Positions 50,698 to 59,997 are shown, counted from the first letter of the stretch. The stretch: 64,000 bases of DNA from PGYR01 sp048267165 (GCA_048267165.1 JBLWYD010000007.1:1-64000), one strand, 5' to 3'. The notes: generated by a model from the letters alone, not told the origin. Program-made: numbers and translations.

Positions 50698-51975
50698 ATG
50701 GCTAAAAAAGCTACAACTGAAACTACTAAAAAGTCTAAAGCTAAAGCTGCTGAGAAACCTGCTACTAAAAAAGCAGCAACGAAGAAGGCAGATTCTAAAA
50801 AAGCTGACACAAAGAAAGTTTCTACGAAAAAAGAGAAATCTGGAGCTGACAATTCTATAGATAGAGAATTGATGACATTTACTCCGTACCCTGAACTAAA
50901 TGATAAAAGATTAGATCAGGTTAGGTTTATGATAAATGATCAGAAGCTAGACGCTATGATTGTTACTCACATGCCAACAGTTAGATACTTGACTAAATTC
51001 TCAGGTTCTAATGGAGCATTACTAATAACTCCTACAGATTTACATTTCTTTACAGATGATAGATACGAAGAGTCTGTAAAAACAGATTTATACGATTTGC
51101 CAAATATGACTGTGCATATCACTCGTGATGTGTGGCAATATATGGTTGATGCTAAAGTATTAGCTAAAATCAAGAATCTTGGTTTCGAATCAGATAGAAT
51201 CGCTTATACAGAAGCAGTTGATATCAGAAACGTAATCAGACCTGTTAAATTCAAACCAGCTCCTAAAGAAGTAGAGCCATTCACTATGCCTAAAGCACCA
51301 GTTGAATTGGATCACATCAAAGCTGCATGTAAGATAGCTGAGTCAGTTTTCGAAACAATGAAGAAAAAAGTTAAAATCGGTATGACCGAAATTGAACTTC
51401 AAAGTGAATTAATCTACGAAGCTCGTAAGCAAGGCTCGGAAGGCGAACCATTCAACCCAATAGTATTGGCTGGCGAAAGAACTTCTATGCCACACGGTCG
51501 TCCATCACATAGAAAAATCAAGAAAGGTGATTTAATCCTTTTAGATTTTGGAACTATGATAGAAGGATTCGGCTGCGATATTACTAGAGTATTCTGTATG
51601 GGCAAACCGACTAAAGAACAAGAAAGTGTTTACAAAATAGTACACGAAGCAAAGCAAAAAGCAATAGCTAACCTACGTCCGGGTATCAACGGTAAGATAC
51701 TAGACGAGTATGCTAGAAAGCATATAGAAAAAGCTGGCTACGGCGATAATTTCAAACATTCATTAGGTCACGGTATCGGAGTCGCTGCTCACGAAATGCC
51801 TTTTATTACTTTCAGAAAAGAAGAAAACGTACCAGTTGGGGTTGTATTAGCAATCGAACCGGGTATCTACTTTGAAGGTAAATGGGGTATCAGACTAGAA
51901 GACAATGTACACGTTACTTTTGATGGTGCTATTTCATTTACTAATGCTCCTGCTGAATTACCAGTAGTTAAATAA
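50698..51975 (+). CDS. M24 family aminopeptidase (Xaa-Pro type) with lysine-rich tail
   Basis: 425 residues. Residues 1-48 are a lysine/alanine/threonine repeat (KKA, TKK units). Residues 60-195 form a creatinase-like N-terminal domain and 200-425 the metallopeptidase. The metal ligands are visible: Asp pair in LDFGTMIEGFGCDITRVF, His in HSLGHGIGVAAHE, and Glu pair in AIEPGIYFEG and RLEDNVHV. It cuts N-terminal X-Pro bonds. Bacteroidota and Chlorobi homologues usually lack the tail. It follows guaB by 20 bases. No signal peptide, so cytoplasmic. Confidence 0.88.
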   Translation: MAKKATTETTKKSKAKAAEKPATKKAATKKADSKKADTKKVSTKKEKSGADNSIDRELMTFTPYPELNDKRLDQVRFMINDQKLDAMIVTHMPTVRYLTKFSGSNGALLITPTDLHFFTDDRYEESVKTDLYDLPNMTVHITRDVWQYMVDAKVLAKIKNLGFESDRIAYTEAVDIRNVIRPVKFKPAPKEVEPFTMPKAPVELDHIKAACKIAESVFETMKKKVKIGMTEIELQSELIYEARKQGSEGEPFNPIVLAGERTSMPHGRPSHRKIKKGDLILLDFGTMIEGFGCDITRVFCMGKPTKEQESVYKIVHEAKQKAIANLRPGINGKILDEYARKHIEKAGYGDNFKHSLGHGIGVAAHEMPFITFRKEENVPVGVVLAIEPGIYFEGKWGIRLEDNVHVTFDGAISFTNAPAELPVVK

Positions 51976-51988
51976 GTAAATAACGGCA

Positions 51989-53236
51989 ATGATAGATAAA
52001 AAAGTTCTTGTAATGGCATATTACTTCCCTCCTATGGGACTAAGTGGGGTGCAAAGAACTCTGAAATTTGTAAAATATTTGCCAGAATACGGGTGGGAAC
52101 CTATAGTCCTCACTACGAATTCTGGCTCATATTATGCCTACGATGATTCACTTCTTAATGAAATAGAAGAGAAGAACATCAGAATATACAGAACGGATGA
52201 CGAATCATCCAAACCTCGTAGCTATCCTTCCACAATTGTACAGAAAGTTGGAAGATTCGTAAATGGTATGTTCCGCCAACCCGATAGCAAAATTTACTGG
52301 AAAAAAAAGGCAATAGAAACTGGAAGTAAGCTTATAGAAGAGGAAAGACCTGATGTCATATTCTCTACCGCACCTCCTTTTACTAGTCATCTAGCAGCAG
52401 CAGAGTTAGCCGAAAAGTACGGCATTCCGCTAGTGTTAGACTATAGAGATCAGTGGTACGGCAATCCATTCAACGTAATGCCGACTATGTTTCATAAGCA
52501 TTATAACAAAAAGCTTGAAGCTGAAGTTCTTTATAAATCTAGTAAGATAATTGTTATATCGAGAGAACAAAAAGAACGACTACTGAAAAATTATAAGTTG
52601 TTAAAACATAATGACATCAGCATCGTCTCGCACGGGTATGACAAAGAGGATTTTGAGAATATTGAGCCGAGAACGGATAAGAATGATTTCGTCATTACTC
52701 ATTCTGGGCTATTCCAAGACAATAGGAATCCTCGACCATTTTTCGAAGCATTTAGAAAGTTGATAGATTCAAATCAGTTGGATAAGAATCGCATAAAGCT
52801 AAAGCTAGTTGGACTGATGAGAAAAAATCATCTGAAGCAAATTAGAAAACTTAAACTAGAAGAAAACGTAATACTGACTGGAAATGTCAGTCACAAAGAA
52901 GCGGTTGCTCATTTAATGCAATCAGACGTTCTTTGGATATTACAAAATGACGATGTTAGGACTCCGGGTAAACTCTATGAGTACTTCGGAGCAAAAAAGC
53001 CAATATTAGCTACTATGCCTAAGAGCTATATGAGAGAATTGGCAGTGTCATCGGGAATAGCCCTAACGGCAGAACCTAATGACAAAGATGATATATACAA
53101 GGCACTAAGTACATACTATGATTTATGGAAGAGAAACTCACTGCCTAGAGGCAACAATGAGTTCGTAAGTAATTATGATAGAAAAGTATTAACAGAAAAT
53201 CTATCACAAATACTATCTTCTTCTTCGATTATATAA
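51989..53236 (+). CDS. Glycosyltransferase family 4 type
   Basis: 415 residues with a GT-B fold. YYFPPMGLSGVQR near the N-terminus is the acceptor-side loop, and LVLDYRDQWYGN is typical of a group related to WecF/WbnH-like transferases. The C-terminal donor domain contains GKLYEYFGAKKPILA. Probably makes surface polysaccharide or lipid-linked sugar; the substrate is unknown. It starts 13 bases after the peptidase gene. Confidence 0.85.
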   Translation: MIDKKVLVMAYYFPPMGLSGVQRTLKFVKYLPEYGWEPIVLTTNSGSYYAYDDSLLNEIEEKNIRIYRTDDESSKPRSYPSTIVQKVGRFVNGMFRQPDSKIYWKKKAIETGSKLIEEERPDVIFSTAPPFTSHLAAAELAEKYGIPLVLDYRDQWYGNPFNVMPTMFHKHYNKKLEAEVLYKSSKIIVISREQKERLLKNYKLLKHNDISIVSHGYDKEDFENIEPRTDKNDFVITHSGLFQDNRNPRPFFEAFRKLIDSNQLDKNRIKLKLVGLMRKNHLKQIRKLKLEENVILTGNVSHKEAVAHLMQSDVLWILQNDDVRTPGKLYEYFGAKKPILATMPKSYMRELAVSSGIALTAEPNDKDDIYKALSTYYDLWKRNSLPRGNNEFVSNYDRKVLTENLSQILSSSSII

Positions 53237-53254
53237 TAGTATTTGTTAACTTTG
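53224..53254 (+). promoter_or_regulatory. Probable promoter of the FN3 lipoprotein gene
   Basis: TTCG (53224-53227), 19 bases, TAACTTTG (53247-53254): one mismatch from the Bacteroidota -33/-7 consensus. It begins in the last codons of the glycosyltransferase gene. Confidence 0.5.
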
Positions 53255-53296
53255 AAACAATATTTTTACTAACTATTTAAATGGAGGTATTTTTTT

Positions 53297-54208
53297 ATGA
53301 ATTTTATAAAAAAATTATCACTTTTGGCTGCATTAGTTGCAGTTATGTTCGCGTTCAATGCTTGTGAAGAAGACACTGTTGCACCAGTAGATGATGTACC
53401 AAGTGCACCAATCGGTCTAGAAGCAACTTCTATAAACAGTACAACTGTTCATATCAGATGGCAAGATGCTAGTACTATAGATGCAGATCAGTTGCAAGAC
53501 TATACTGTAACTTACTATCCTTCTAACACTAGTTCTGATAATGCACCAGAAATGACTGCAATGAAATCAGGTGAAGCTTTTGAAATTACTGGGCTTGATA
53601 GTAATAAGGAACACACGTTTGAAGTAGTAACTAACTATAAAAATGGTGAATCTTCAACTGCGACTATGATCAAATGGGCTCCGGCTATGAGATTTGTTTC
53701 TGTTGCTGCTAATACAATCAAATTATATACTACAGATGTGGTTGGTAAAGGTAGTGGATTAGCACTTTATGAAGATGATGGGCTTGGCGAATTTTTGCCA
53801 ACAGTATTAGTTAAAGCTCAAATGAGTATGTGGAACTTAGGTTTACACACAACTACAGCTGGTGAGATCGTATTTGGTTCTGCTTCTCAATTACCTTATG
53901 ATAATGCTTCTACTGCAATACAATCAGCTGAAATTTCTTCTGCTATCCCTGCAGCTAGTTTAAATGATGTATTTGATTCACAAGGGTTAGATAACAGAAA
54001 CTATAGTCAAAATTTTCATAATTTGACTAACGCTACATCAAGTGTAGTAATCTATGTTAAATCAACAACTAATGGTGAAGTTCACTATGCTAAAGTATTT
54101 TTGAAATATGTTAACGATAGCTTTATACAATCAGATGGTGGTGATAATTATGTAGAAATACAAGTGTCTTATCAGGCAACTGCTGGTTTACCATACGCTA
54201 AGAAATAA
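53297..54208 (+). CDS. FN3-domain lipoprotein
   Basis: 303 residues. A lipobox FNAC at about residues 19-22 shows lipidation. Residues about 38-125 are a fibronectin type III domain (IGLEATSINSTTVHIRWQDA, then YTVTYYPSNTSS). The rest is an uncharacterised beta-rich part. GGAGG lies 8 bases before the ATG. It is followed within 20 bases by two small exported proteins, likely one operon. Confidence 0.85.
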   Translation: MNFIKKLSLLAALVAVMFAFNACEEDTVAPVDDVPSAPIGLEATSINSTTVHIRWQDASTIDADQLQDYTVTYYPSNTSSDNAPEMTAMKSGEAFEITGLDSNKEHTFEVVTNYKNGESSTATMIKWAPAMRFVSVAANTIKLYTTDVVGKGSGLALYEDDGLGEFLPTVLVKAQMSMWNLGLHTTTAGEIVFGSASQLPYDNASTAIQSAEISSAIPAASLNDVFDSQGLDNRNYSQNFHNLTNATSSVVIYVKSTTNGEVHYAKVFLKYVNDSFIQSDGGDNYVEIQVSYQATAGLPYAKK

Positions 54209-54227
54209 TAATCAAAGGTAAATAACA

Positions 54228-54575
54228 ATGAAAAAATTATTCGTAGCTATATTAATATCTGTTTCCTTAGTAGGTTTAGCCCTAACTCAAACGGATATCA
54301 ACGCACAATCAGGTACAACTGGTACGACAGTAAGTTTATCATCTGAATTTATTAATTCAAGTGTTTCGATTGACAAAGAAAGAGCACTTGAACTTTACAA
54401 AGCAGGTCAAGCATTAGCATTCAAATCTAATGGTAAAATTTACTTTGTAATGAATGCAGCTGGAAACGTAGATACAAAGAGCCTTATCAAACATGCTGGT
54501 GGCGATTATACAATCGGTGGTTCAGTAAAGTCTGCTAAAGGATTTAATTACATTATCGCTAATTCATACAACTAA
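54228..54575 (+). CDS. Small exported protein with the NAAGN domain
   Basis: 115 residues. Signal peptide of about 25 residues. The remainder shares a domain with the next gene: AGQ, F-SNG, Y-V-NAAGN-D-K and a final TI-G-V segment. No known family recognised. Not a lipoprotein, since it lacks the lipobox Cys. Probably cotranscribed with the FN3 lipoprotein. Confidence 0.75.
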   Translation: MKKLFVAILISVSLVGLALTQTDINAQSGTTGTTVSLSSEFINSSVSIDKERALELYKAGQALAFKSNGKIYFVMNAAGNVDTKSLIKHAGGDYTIGGSVKSAKGFNYIIANSYN

Positions 54576-54585
54576 GGAGTAAATC

Positions 54586-55098
54586 ATGAAAAATATACTA
54601 TTAGTATTATTGCTATCAGGTTTACTATTTGCTTGTGGCGGAAACGAGGAAAAAGATACACCAGCTGAAGAAACTGCACAAGAGCAAGTTGAAGCAGTAG
54701 AAGAAGCTGCAGAAGATGCGGGTGAAGCTATTGAAGAAACTGGTGAAGACGTAGTTGAAGGAACTAAAGAAGTTGCAAATAACGTAAAGGAAGCTGTAAC
54801 AGGTGAATCTACAAAACCTACAAATGGTGGTTGGACAGGGAAAGTAGTTAAAATGACTGATTTCCTTTCTGGAAACTACGAAGCACTAAGTGTAGCTAGA
54901 GTAAAAGAACTAGTTATGGCTGGTCAATATATAGGATTTGTTTCTAATGGTACTTTCTATATGGTGTATAATGCTGCTGGAAATTACGATTGGAAAGGCC
55001 TTGCTAAAGTTGCAGACAAAGAAACTGTAACTATCCAAGGTAAAGTAAGTAAAGTTAATGGTGTTTCTATTATAATGGCTACAAGTATAGCTGGTTAA
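54586..55098 (+). CDS. Lipoprotein with acidic linker and the NAAGN domain
   Basis: 170 residues. Lipobox LLFAC at residues 13-17. Residues 18-70 are a very acidic, glutamate-rich helix. Residues 88-170 repeat the domain of the preceding gene (AGQYIGFVSNGTFYMVYNAA then GNYD). The AGGAG ribosome site lies before the ATG. Role unknown; the twin architecture, one soluble and one lipid-anchored, is notable. A terminator follows. Confidence 0.78.
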   Translation: MKNILLVLLLSGLLFACGGNEEKDTPAEETAQEQVEAVEEAAEDAGEAIEETGEDVVEGTKEVANNVKEAVTGESTKPTNGGWTGKVVKMTDFLSGNYEALSVARVKELVMAGQYIGFVSNGTFYMVYNAAGNYDWKGLAKVADKETVTIQGKVSKVNGVSIIMATSIAG

Positions 55099-55125
55099 TA
55101 GCACTTTATCTTTATTAGATATATG

Positions 55126-55156
55126 AGCCACTCTTGACGAAAGAGTGGCTTTTTTT
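55126..55156 (+). terminator. Terminator of the FN3/NAAGN operon
   Basis: AGCCACTCTT (55126-55135) pairs with AAGAGTGGCT (55141-55150) around a 5-base loop, then six T. It resembles the other stems of the repeated terminator family. Confidence 0.88.
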
Positions 55157-55283
55157 GTACCTTAAATACAGAAACACTTCTGAAAGCTCAGCGCTTACAG
55201 AGTGAAGTAAACATTCTAAGAATCTTTTATAATAAAATAAATAACAATTAATACAATTTGTATTTTAATCTTTCGTTTTGTAA

Positions 55284-55303
55284 GTTAGTGAGTATTCACT
55301 AAC
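55284..55303. promoter_or_regulatory. TetR operator before the redox/efflux gene set
   Basis: GTTAGTGA-GTAT-TCACTAAC, a perfect 8-bp-arm inverted repeat with a 4-base centre, 23 bases before the ATG at 55327. Its size and form suit a TetR-family dimer. A related sequence at 60015-60034 matches at 16 of 20 positions. Confidence 0.75.
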
Positions 55304-55326
55304 ATTAAAATAAAAAAGGTGTAGAA

Positions 55327-55734
55327 ATGGAAGGTAAAAGAAATATTGCGATTGGGTTTTTGACCATGGGAGTATTTATGGCTTATGGGTTTTTACTCAT
55401 TTACCTTCGTGACTTTGCTCCTGGTAAAGAGGATTGGATTGCTAACTATGGTTTAGGTGTGCATTTCGAGAGTCGATTGGCTCACGTACATGGTAATCTT
55501 TTTGCATTTCTGAATATATTGGTAGGCTATTTATTACTCAGATTCAAAGATGTTTTGCCGAATGTAAAAACTATTTCGTGGTTATCACTCATTGGATTGT
55601 TGATGCCTTTAGGTATATTAGCAGAGATTTATCTGGGAGCATCTCCGATTTTTGTGTTGCTAGGTGCTATTGCTATGACTGCTTCGGTAGTATGGCTAGG
55701 CATCGCATTTTTTAAAATGAAAACAATAAAATAG
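55327..55734 (+). CDS. Four-TM membrane protein
   Basis: 135 residues with four hydrophobic segments (about 8-28, 49-69, 80-102, 107-127). A conserved-looking SRLAHVHGNLFAFLNILVGY includes two histidines in the second segment, which could bind heme or a metal. I do not recognise the family. First gene of a coupled set under a probable TetR operator. GGTG lies before the ATG. Confidence 0.7.
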   Translation: MEGKRNIAIGFLTMGVFMAYGFLLIYLRDFAPGKEDWIANYGLGVHFESRLAHVHGNLFAFLNILVGYLLLRFKDVLPNVKTISWLSLIGLLMPLGILAEIYLGASPIFVLLGAIAMTASVVWLGIAFFKMKTIK

Positions 55735-55738
55735 ATTT

Positions 55739-57355
55739 ATGAAAAACGTAATTACAGTATATTTTCTAGTATTTATTCTCTCTATGAACCTCTACTCGAA
55801 AGAGACAAATGTTTATGTAAAAGTAAAACCAATGGAATTTGTCGATTTAGGTGGGCTACAATCTTATGCCTTCGCTCAACACGAGGGGAAATGGCTCATT
55901 GTTGGTGGTAGATTAGACGGTCTGCATAGAAGGCAACCTTTTGCGGCATTCGATGAAGCTGGTAATAATAATCAGATTATAGTAATTGACCCAGTTAAGA
56001 AACAAAAGTGGTCAAAAGATCTTAGCTCCCTTCCCGTTGGTATTCGTGAGCAACTTAGCTCAACTAATATGGAGTTCAGCCAAGAGGGAAACTATCTATA
56101 TTGCATAGGTGGTTACGGCTATAGTGGAACAACTGGTGACCATACTACTTATGCCAAACTAACGGCTATTAATGTAAAAGAGACAATAGAAGCTATAATA
56201 AATGGAACAAGTATTGCTGATTATTTCAGACAAATAGAAGATGAAATATTCCAAGTGACAGGTGGACATCTATCAAAAATAGATGACAGATTCTACCTAC
56301 TTGGTGGGCAGAAATTCATAGGAAGATATAATCCTATGGGCCCTGACCACGGACCTGGGTTCACTCAAGAATATACTAATGCGATTCGTGTTTTTAATAT
56401 TAATGATGATGGAAAAACAATTTCAATAGAGCATTTACCATCTCATTTGGATAAAGAAAATCTACATCGAAGAGATTATAATGCAGTAGAGCAGATTATG
56501 CCAAATGGTAAAGAAGGAATAACTATGTTTTCTGGGGTATTCAAGGAAGTTGATGACTTGCCCTTTCTAAATAGTGTAGATGTTAGCTTAGATAATTACA
56601 AAGTAAATAACGATTTCAAGCAATATTACAATCATTATCATTGCCCAGTACTTCCACTATACTCGGAATCTGAGAATAGAATGCACACGATATTCTTCGG
56701 TGGCATTGCTCAGTTTTATGATAATGAAGGAACACTAGTTCAAGACGATAATGTACCTTTTGTAAACACAATAGCAAAAGTATCAAGGGATAAAGATGGC
56801 AATATGATAGAATACAAAATGTCAGAAGAAATGCCATCATTACTCGGAGCTGGTGGAGAGTTTATTCCTAATTTAACGCTACCTCATTATGATAATGGGG
56901 TCTTCAAACTAGATAATTTGTCGGAAGAGAGTATTCTAATAGGTTATATTTATGGCGGTATTAGTAGTACAGCACCTAATATATTCACAATAAATGACGG
57001 TACTCAAAGTACCGCAAATAATCAAATATTTGAAGTCTATATAAGTACTGCTACGATAGTATCTGTAGATGAAATAAATGAAGCTAGCATAAGTGATTTA
57101 GACCTAAAAATTTATCCGAATCCAGGTAAGAAACTAATAAATATAGAATACAATCTTACAAAAACAGACGATGTGAAAATAAGAATAACAGATTTAGAAG
57201 GAAAGCTAATAGATGAAGTGGAGTTTGCAAATCAGACAACAGGTAAACATACATATTCAAAAACTATAGATGGGTTGGTAAATGGAAGCATTTATTTCCT
57301 TAGTATTGAAACATCAAACAAAACTGAAACAAGAAAATTAGTAATAGAAAGATAA
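55739..57355 (+). CDS. T9SS-exported kelch-like protein
   Basis: 538 residues. Signal peptide MKNVITVYFLVFILSMNLYS. Kelch/galactose-oxidase-like propeller motifs are visible (YLYCIGGYGYSGTTGDHTTY and KIDDRFYLLGGQKFIGRYNP). C-terminal KIYPNPGKKLINI to TRKLVIER is a T9SS sorting domain. It lies 4 bases after the membrane protein gene and overlaps the next gene's ATG by one base (TAATG), so translation is coupled. A surface or secreted member of the same regulon. Confidence 0.83.
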   Translation: MKNVITVYFLVFILSMNLYSKETNVYVKVKPMEFVDLGGLQSYAFAQHEGKWLIVGGRLDGLHRRQPFAAFDEAGNNNQIIVIDPVKKQKWSKDLSSLPVGIREQLSSTNMEFSQEGNYLYCIGGYGYSGTTGDHTTYAKLTAINVKETIEAIINGTSIADYFRQIEDEIFQVTGGHLSKIDDRFYLLGGQKFIGRYNPMGPDHGPGFTQEYTNAIRVFNINDDGKTISIEHLPSHLDKENLHRRDYNAVEQIMPNGKEGITMFSGVFKEVDDLPFLNSVDVSLDNYKVNNDFKQYYNHYHCPVLPLYSESENRMHTIFFGGIAQFYDNEGTLVQDDNVPFVNTIAKVSRDKDGNMIEYKMSEEMPSLLGAGGEFIPNLTLPHYDNGVFKLDNLSEESILIGYIYGGISSTAPNIFTINDGTQSTANNQIFEVYISTATIVSVDEINEASISDLDLKIYPNPGKKLINIEYNLTKTDDVKIRITDLEGKLIDEVEFANQTTGKHTYSKTIDGLVNGSIYFLSIETSNKTETRKLVIER

Positions 57356-57939
57356 TGAGAGAAATAACAGACAGACAATTAGAAATAATAGAAGCATCAG
57401 GGAAACTCCTGACCGAAAAAGGTGTGAGTGGTCTTACTATTAAGAATATTGCCAAAGAAATGGAGTTCTCGGAGAGTGCTGTTTATAGGCATTTCAAAAG
57501 TAAAGAAGACATAATAATTGCAATGCTTAACTACTTAGCTGAGAGCATGCACATACGTTTGTCTAAGATATGTGGTGGGAATATACCAGCTGAACAAAAG
57601 TTAATAGAAGTATTCCAAAGTCAACTAGACTTTTTCGAAGCGAATCCTAACTTCGTAGTGGCTGTATTTTCCGATGGACTTTTCGAAGAAAGCGAGAAGA
57701 TAAATGAGGCAATTCAGAGAATAATGGGTGTTAATATGAAAAACGTAGTACCAGTTATAGCTGAAGGGCAGAAGACTGGTGAGTTTATTGACACTATGAA
57801 ACCCGAAGAATTAATGCATATAGTTATGGGTTCATTCCGTTTACAAATGTACAAATGGAGAGTATCGAATATGAAATTTGACATTCAAACAGAAGGAAAA
57901 AAAGTAATCTTTAACCTTATTAAATTAATCACATTATGA
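57355..57939 (+). CDS. TetR/AcrR family regulator
   Basis: 194 residues. Helix-turn-helix GVSGLTIKNIAKEMEFSES then AVYRHFKSKEDIII. The C-terminal half resembles the ligand domain of TetR_C-type regulators. Encoded inside the unit it probably controls; two operator-like dyads (55284 and 60015) fit. No dyad is seen just before this gene, which is expected because it is internal to the transcript. Confidence 0.9.
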   Translation: MREITDRQLEIIEASGKLLTEKGVSGLTIKNIAKEMEFSESAVYRHFKSKEDIIIAMLNYLAESMHIRLSKICGGNIPAEQKLIEVFQSQLDFFEANPNFVVAVFSDGLFEESEKINEAIQRIMGVNMKNVVPVIAEGQKTGEFIDTMKPEELMHIVMGSFRLQMYKWRVSNMKFDIQTEGKKVIFNLIKLITL

Positions 57940-58325
57940 ATATAACAGATAAAATACTCTTAACCGTACTCTTCCTACTCGGAGCACTAACTCTACTATT
58001 GAGTGGGTCAGTAATATTCGATTTGTTCGGGATGAGAGAGATAGAAGGCAATTACGTTGATTTTGTAGTATGGGCTAACTTTGTAAGCAGCCTACTCTAT
58101 ATAATCACCGCCATTGATTTTATTAAAAATAAGCAATGGCGATGGCAATATCTTGCCTATTCGTTTGTTATCCTAGTTGGTGCCTCGATAGCTTTTTGGA
58201 TTTATATCGAAAATGGTGGTATCCACGAAGCAAAGACAATTAAGGCAATTATTTTTAGAACAATATTCACTGGAATTTTACTAATTTCATCATTTATAAA
58301 ATACAAAAAGGGATTGAAAAAATGA
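57936..58325 (+). CDS. Second four-TM membrane protein
   Basis: 129 residues with four membrane segments (about 6-26, 43-63, 71-91, 103-122). No family recognised. The first helix is rich in leucine (LLTVLFLLGALTLLLSGSVI). Starts 4 bases inside the TetR gene (ATGA overlap), and its end overlaps the lipoprotein gene by 4 bases. Confidence 0.7.
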   Translation: MNITDKILLTVLFLLGALTLLLSGSVIFDLFGMREIEGNYVDFVVWANFVSSLLYIITAIDFIKNKQWRWQYLAYSFVILVGASIAFWIYIENGGIHEAKTIKAIIFRTIFTGILLISSFIKYKKGLKK

Positions 58326-58846
58326 AGTATATAATCGGACTACTTACGGCAGGTCTATTACTATTCGGTTGCACAAATGAGGGTGGCGATGCTCACAATG
58401 ATTCACACGAAATGCACGATCAAGCTGAGGACCACTCAGGACACGACCATGGAGATGAAGGTCACGAAGGACATGGACACGATGACCACGAAGGTCATGG
58501 CCATGAGAATCAGACGCCAACAGTTGGTATAACTTTGAATAATGGTGATAAATGGGTTGCTGACAAGCACACGAATGATAAAGTTAGTGAAATGAAAAAT
58601 GAGTTAGCTAATTATAAGAAAAGTAAAGATTACGAGAAACTAACAACTAACTTGGTAGCAGACGTAAAGGAATTAATAAAAGGATGCACAATGGATGGTG
58701 AACCACATAACCAGTTGCACCATTGGTTAGAGCCATACTTAGGAATGGTAAAAGGGATGAAAGAAGTCAACAACGACGCTGATAAATCGGCTAAAGTAGA
58801 AGCGATAGAAGCATCATTAAACCAATACACTGAATATTTCAAATGA
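58322..58846 (+). CDS. His-rich metal-binding lipoprotein
   Basis: 174 residues. Lipobox LLFGC at about 13-17. Residues 22-65 contain many His, Asp and Glu (HDHGDEGHEGHGHDDHEGHG), a metal-binding run. The C-terminal part is helical and carries GCTMDGEPHNQLHHWLEPYL, with Cys, Met and His residues that could also bind a metal or heme. Overlaps both neighbours. Metal binding is inference from composition. Confidence 0.8.
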   Translation: MKYIIGLLTAGLLLFGCTNEGGDAHNDSHEMHDQAEDHSGHDHGDEGHEGHGHDDHEGHGHENQTPTVGITLNNGDKWVADKHTNDKVSEMKNELANYKKSKDYEKLTTNLVADVKELIKGCTMDGEPHNQLHHWLEPYLGMVKGMKEVNNDADKSAKVEAIEASLNQYTEYFK

Positions 58847-59802
58847 GAAAGAATTTTATAATATCGTTCATCGCAATCATCGCACTGCTATTCACAGTAG
58901 TAGCGTGCGACGATTCTAATGCTAAAGAAGAGACAAAGGAATCAAAGAAAGACGAGAACCGCAAGGCATTGCGTATCATCAGCACTACTTGTTTCACTTG
59001 CCATTCACCAGAAAGAGAAATGGATCACAAGGGAAGAACAGGGCCTCCAATCTTCAAGATACGTCAGCACTATATGCGTGACGGTATAACTAGAGATGAG
59101 TTCGTTGCTGAAGTAAGTTCGTTCCTAAAAGAGCCAACTGAAGCTAAAGCAAAGATGAAAGGAGCTATTCGTAATTTCGGATTAATGCCACGTATGCCTT
59201 TACCAGACGAAGATATTCGAATGATAGCTGAATATCTATATGACAATGATTTGACTGCAGAGCAATGGGGCAAAGCCGGTAAAATGGCAATGAGTACAGG
59301 CGATGATCAGTCGATGAATTATGAAGAGCTAGGTAGAGAATATGCAATGGGTACGAAGGCAGTATTGGGTAAGAACCTAATGGGTGCAATTAAATCTGAA
59401 GGAACACCGCACGCAGTTGACTTCTGTAATACTCGTGCATACCCACTAACAGATAGTATGGCTAAGCACTACAATGTTAGCATAAAGCGAGTGAGTGACA
59501 AGCCAAGAAACCCGAGCAATGTAGCAAACAAAGATGAAACAGCATTTATAAATGTATTACACGAGCGTATAGCAAAAGGCGAAGAGTTGGGTTCTAAAGT
59601 AAGTGAGCTCAATGGTAAAATGGTTGGCTATTATCCAATAGAGACAAATGCTATGTGTTTGCAGTGCCACGGTACGCCCGAAAAAGATATAGAAAAGCTA
59701 ACACAAACTAAGATAAAAGAAAAGTATCCCAATGATAAAGCTATCGGCTATGGTGCAAACCAAATCCGAGGTATTTGGGTAGTCGAGATGGATAAGAAGT
59801 AA
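58843..59802 (+). CDS. Diheme cytochrome c lipoprotein with DUF3365 domain
   Basis: 319 residues. The signal sequence ends at a lipobox Cys22. Residues 45-140 form a class I cytochrome c: CFTCH at 50-54, with a likely distal Met in MPRMPLPDED (about 115-118). Residues 160-315 resemble DUF3365 (Tll0287-like), a heme or redox sensory domain; a second CLQCH motif lies at 272-276. So it should bind two c-type hemes. It could pass electrons or sense redox state at the membrane. It ends the coupled set. Confidence 0.85.
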   Translation: MRKNFIISFIAIIALLFTVVACDDSNAKEETKESKKDENRKALRIISTTCFTCHSPEREMDHKGRTGPPIFKIRQHYMRDGITRDEFVAEVSSFLKEPTEAKAKMKGAIRNFGLMPRMPLPDEDIRMIAEYLYDNDLTAEQWGKAGKMAMSTGDDQSMNYEELGREYAMGTKAVLGKNLMGAIKSEGTPHAVDFCNTRAYPLTDSMAKHYNVSIKRVSDKPRNPSNVANKDETAFINVLHERIAKGEELGSKVSELNGKMVGYYPIETNAMCLQCHGTPEKDIEKLTQTKIKEKYPNDKAIGYGANQIRGIWVVEMDKK

Positions 59803-59997
59803 CCTTTTTTACCCTCTTAAAGATTTAAGAGGGCTAGATGTTGTTGGTTTCGGCTCCGCTCAACCAGCGGATAATTCGATGCCTGAGCGAAGGTAAAGTA
59901 AGGAAAATATTACCGTTGAAGTCCTCCTTGTCAAGGGAGGATTTCCTGCCTTTGGCTGGACAGGTAGGTGGGTTAAAAACGATTGTTCAATAAATAA
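59803..59997. repeat. Intergenic hairpins of the dispersed repeat type
   Basis: CCCTCTTAA / TTAAGAGGG (59812-59833) sits just after the cytochrome gene and may reduce read-through. A second hairpin TCCTCCTTG / AAGGGAGGA (59922-59941) and CCTGCCTTTGGCTGGACAGG resemble the modules at 18.5-20.6 kb and 28.6 kb. Confidence 0.55.
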
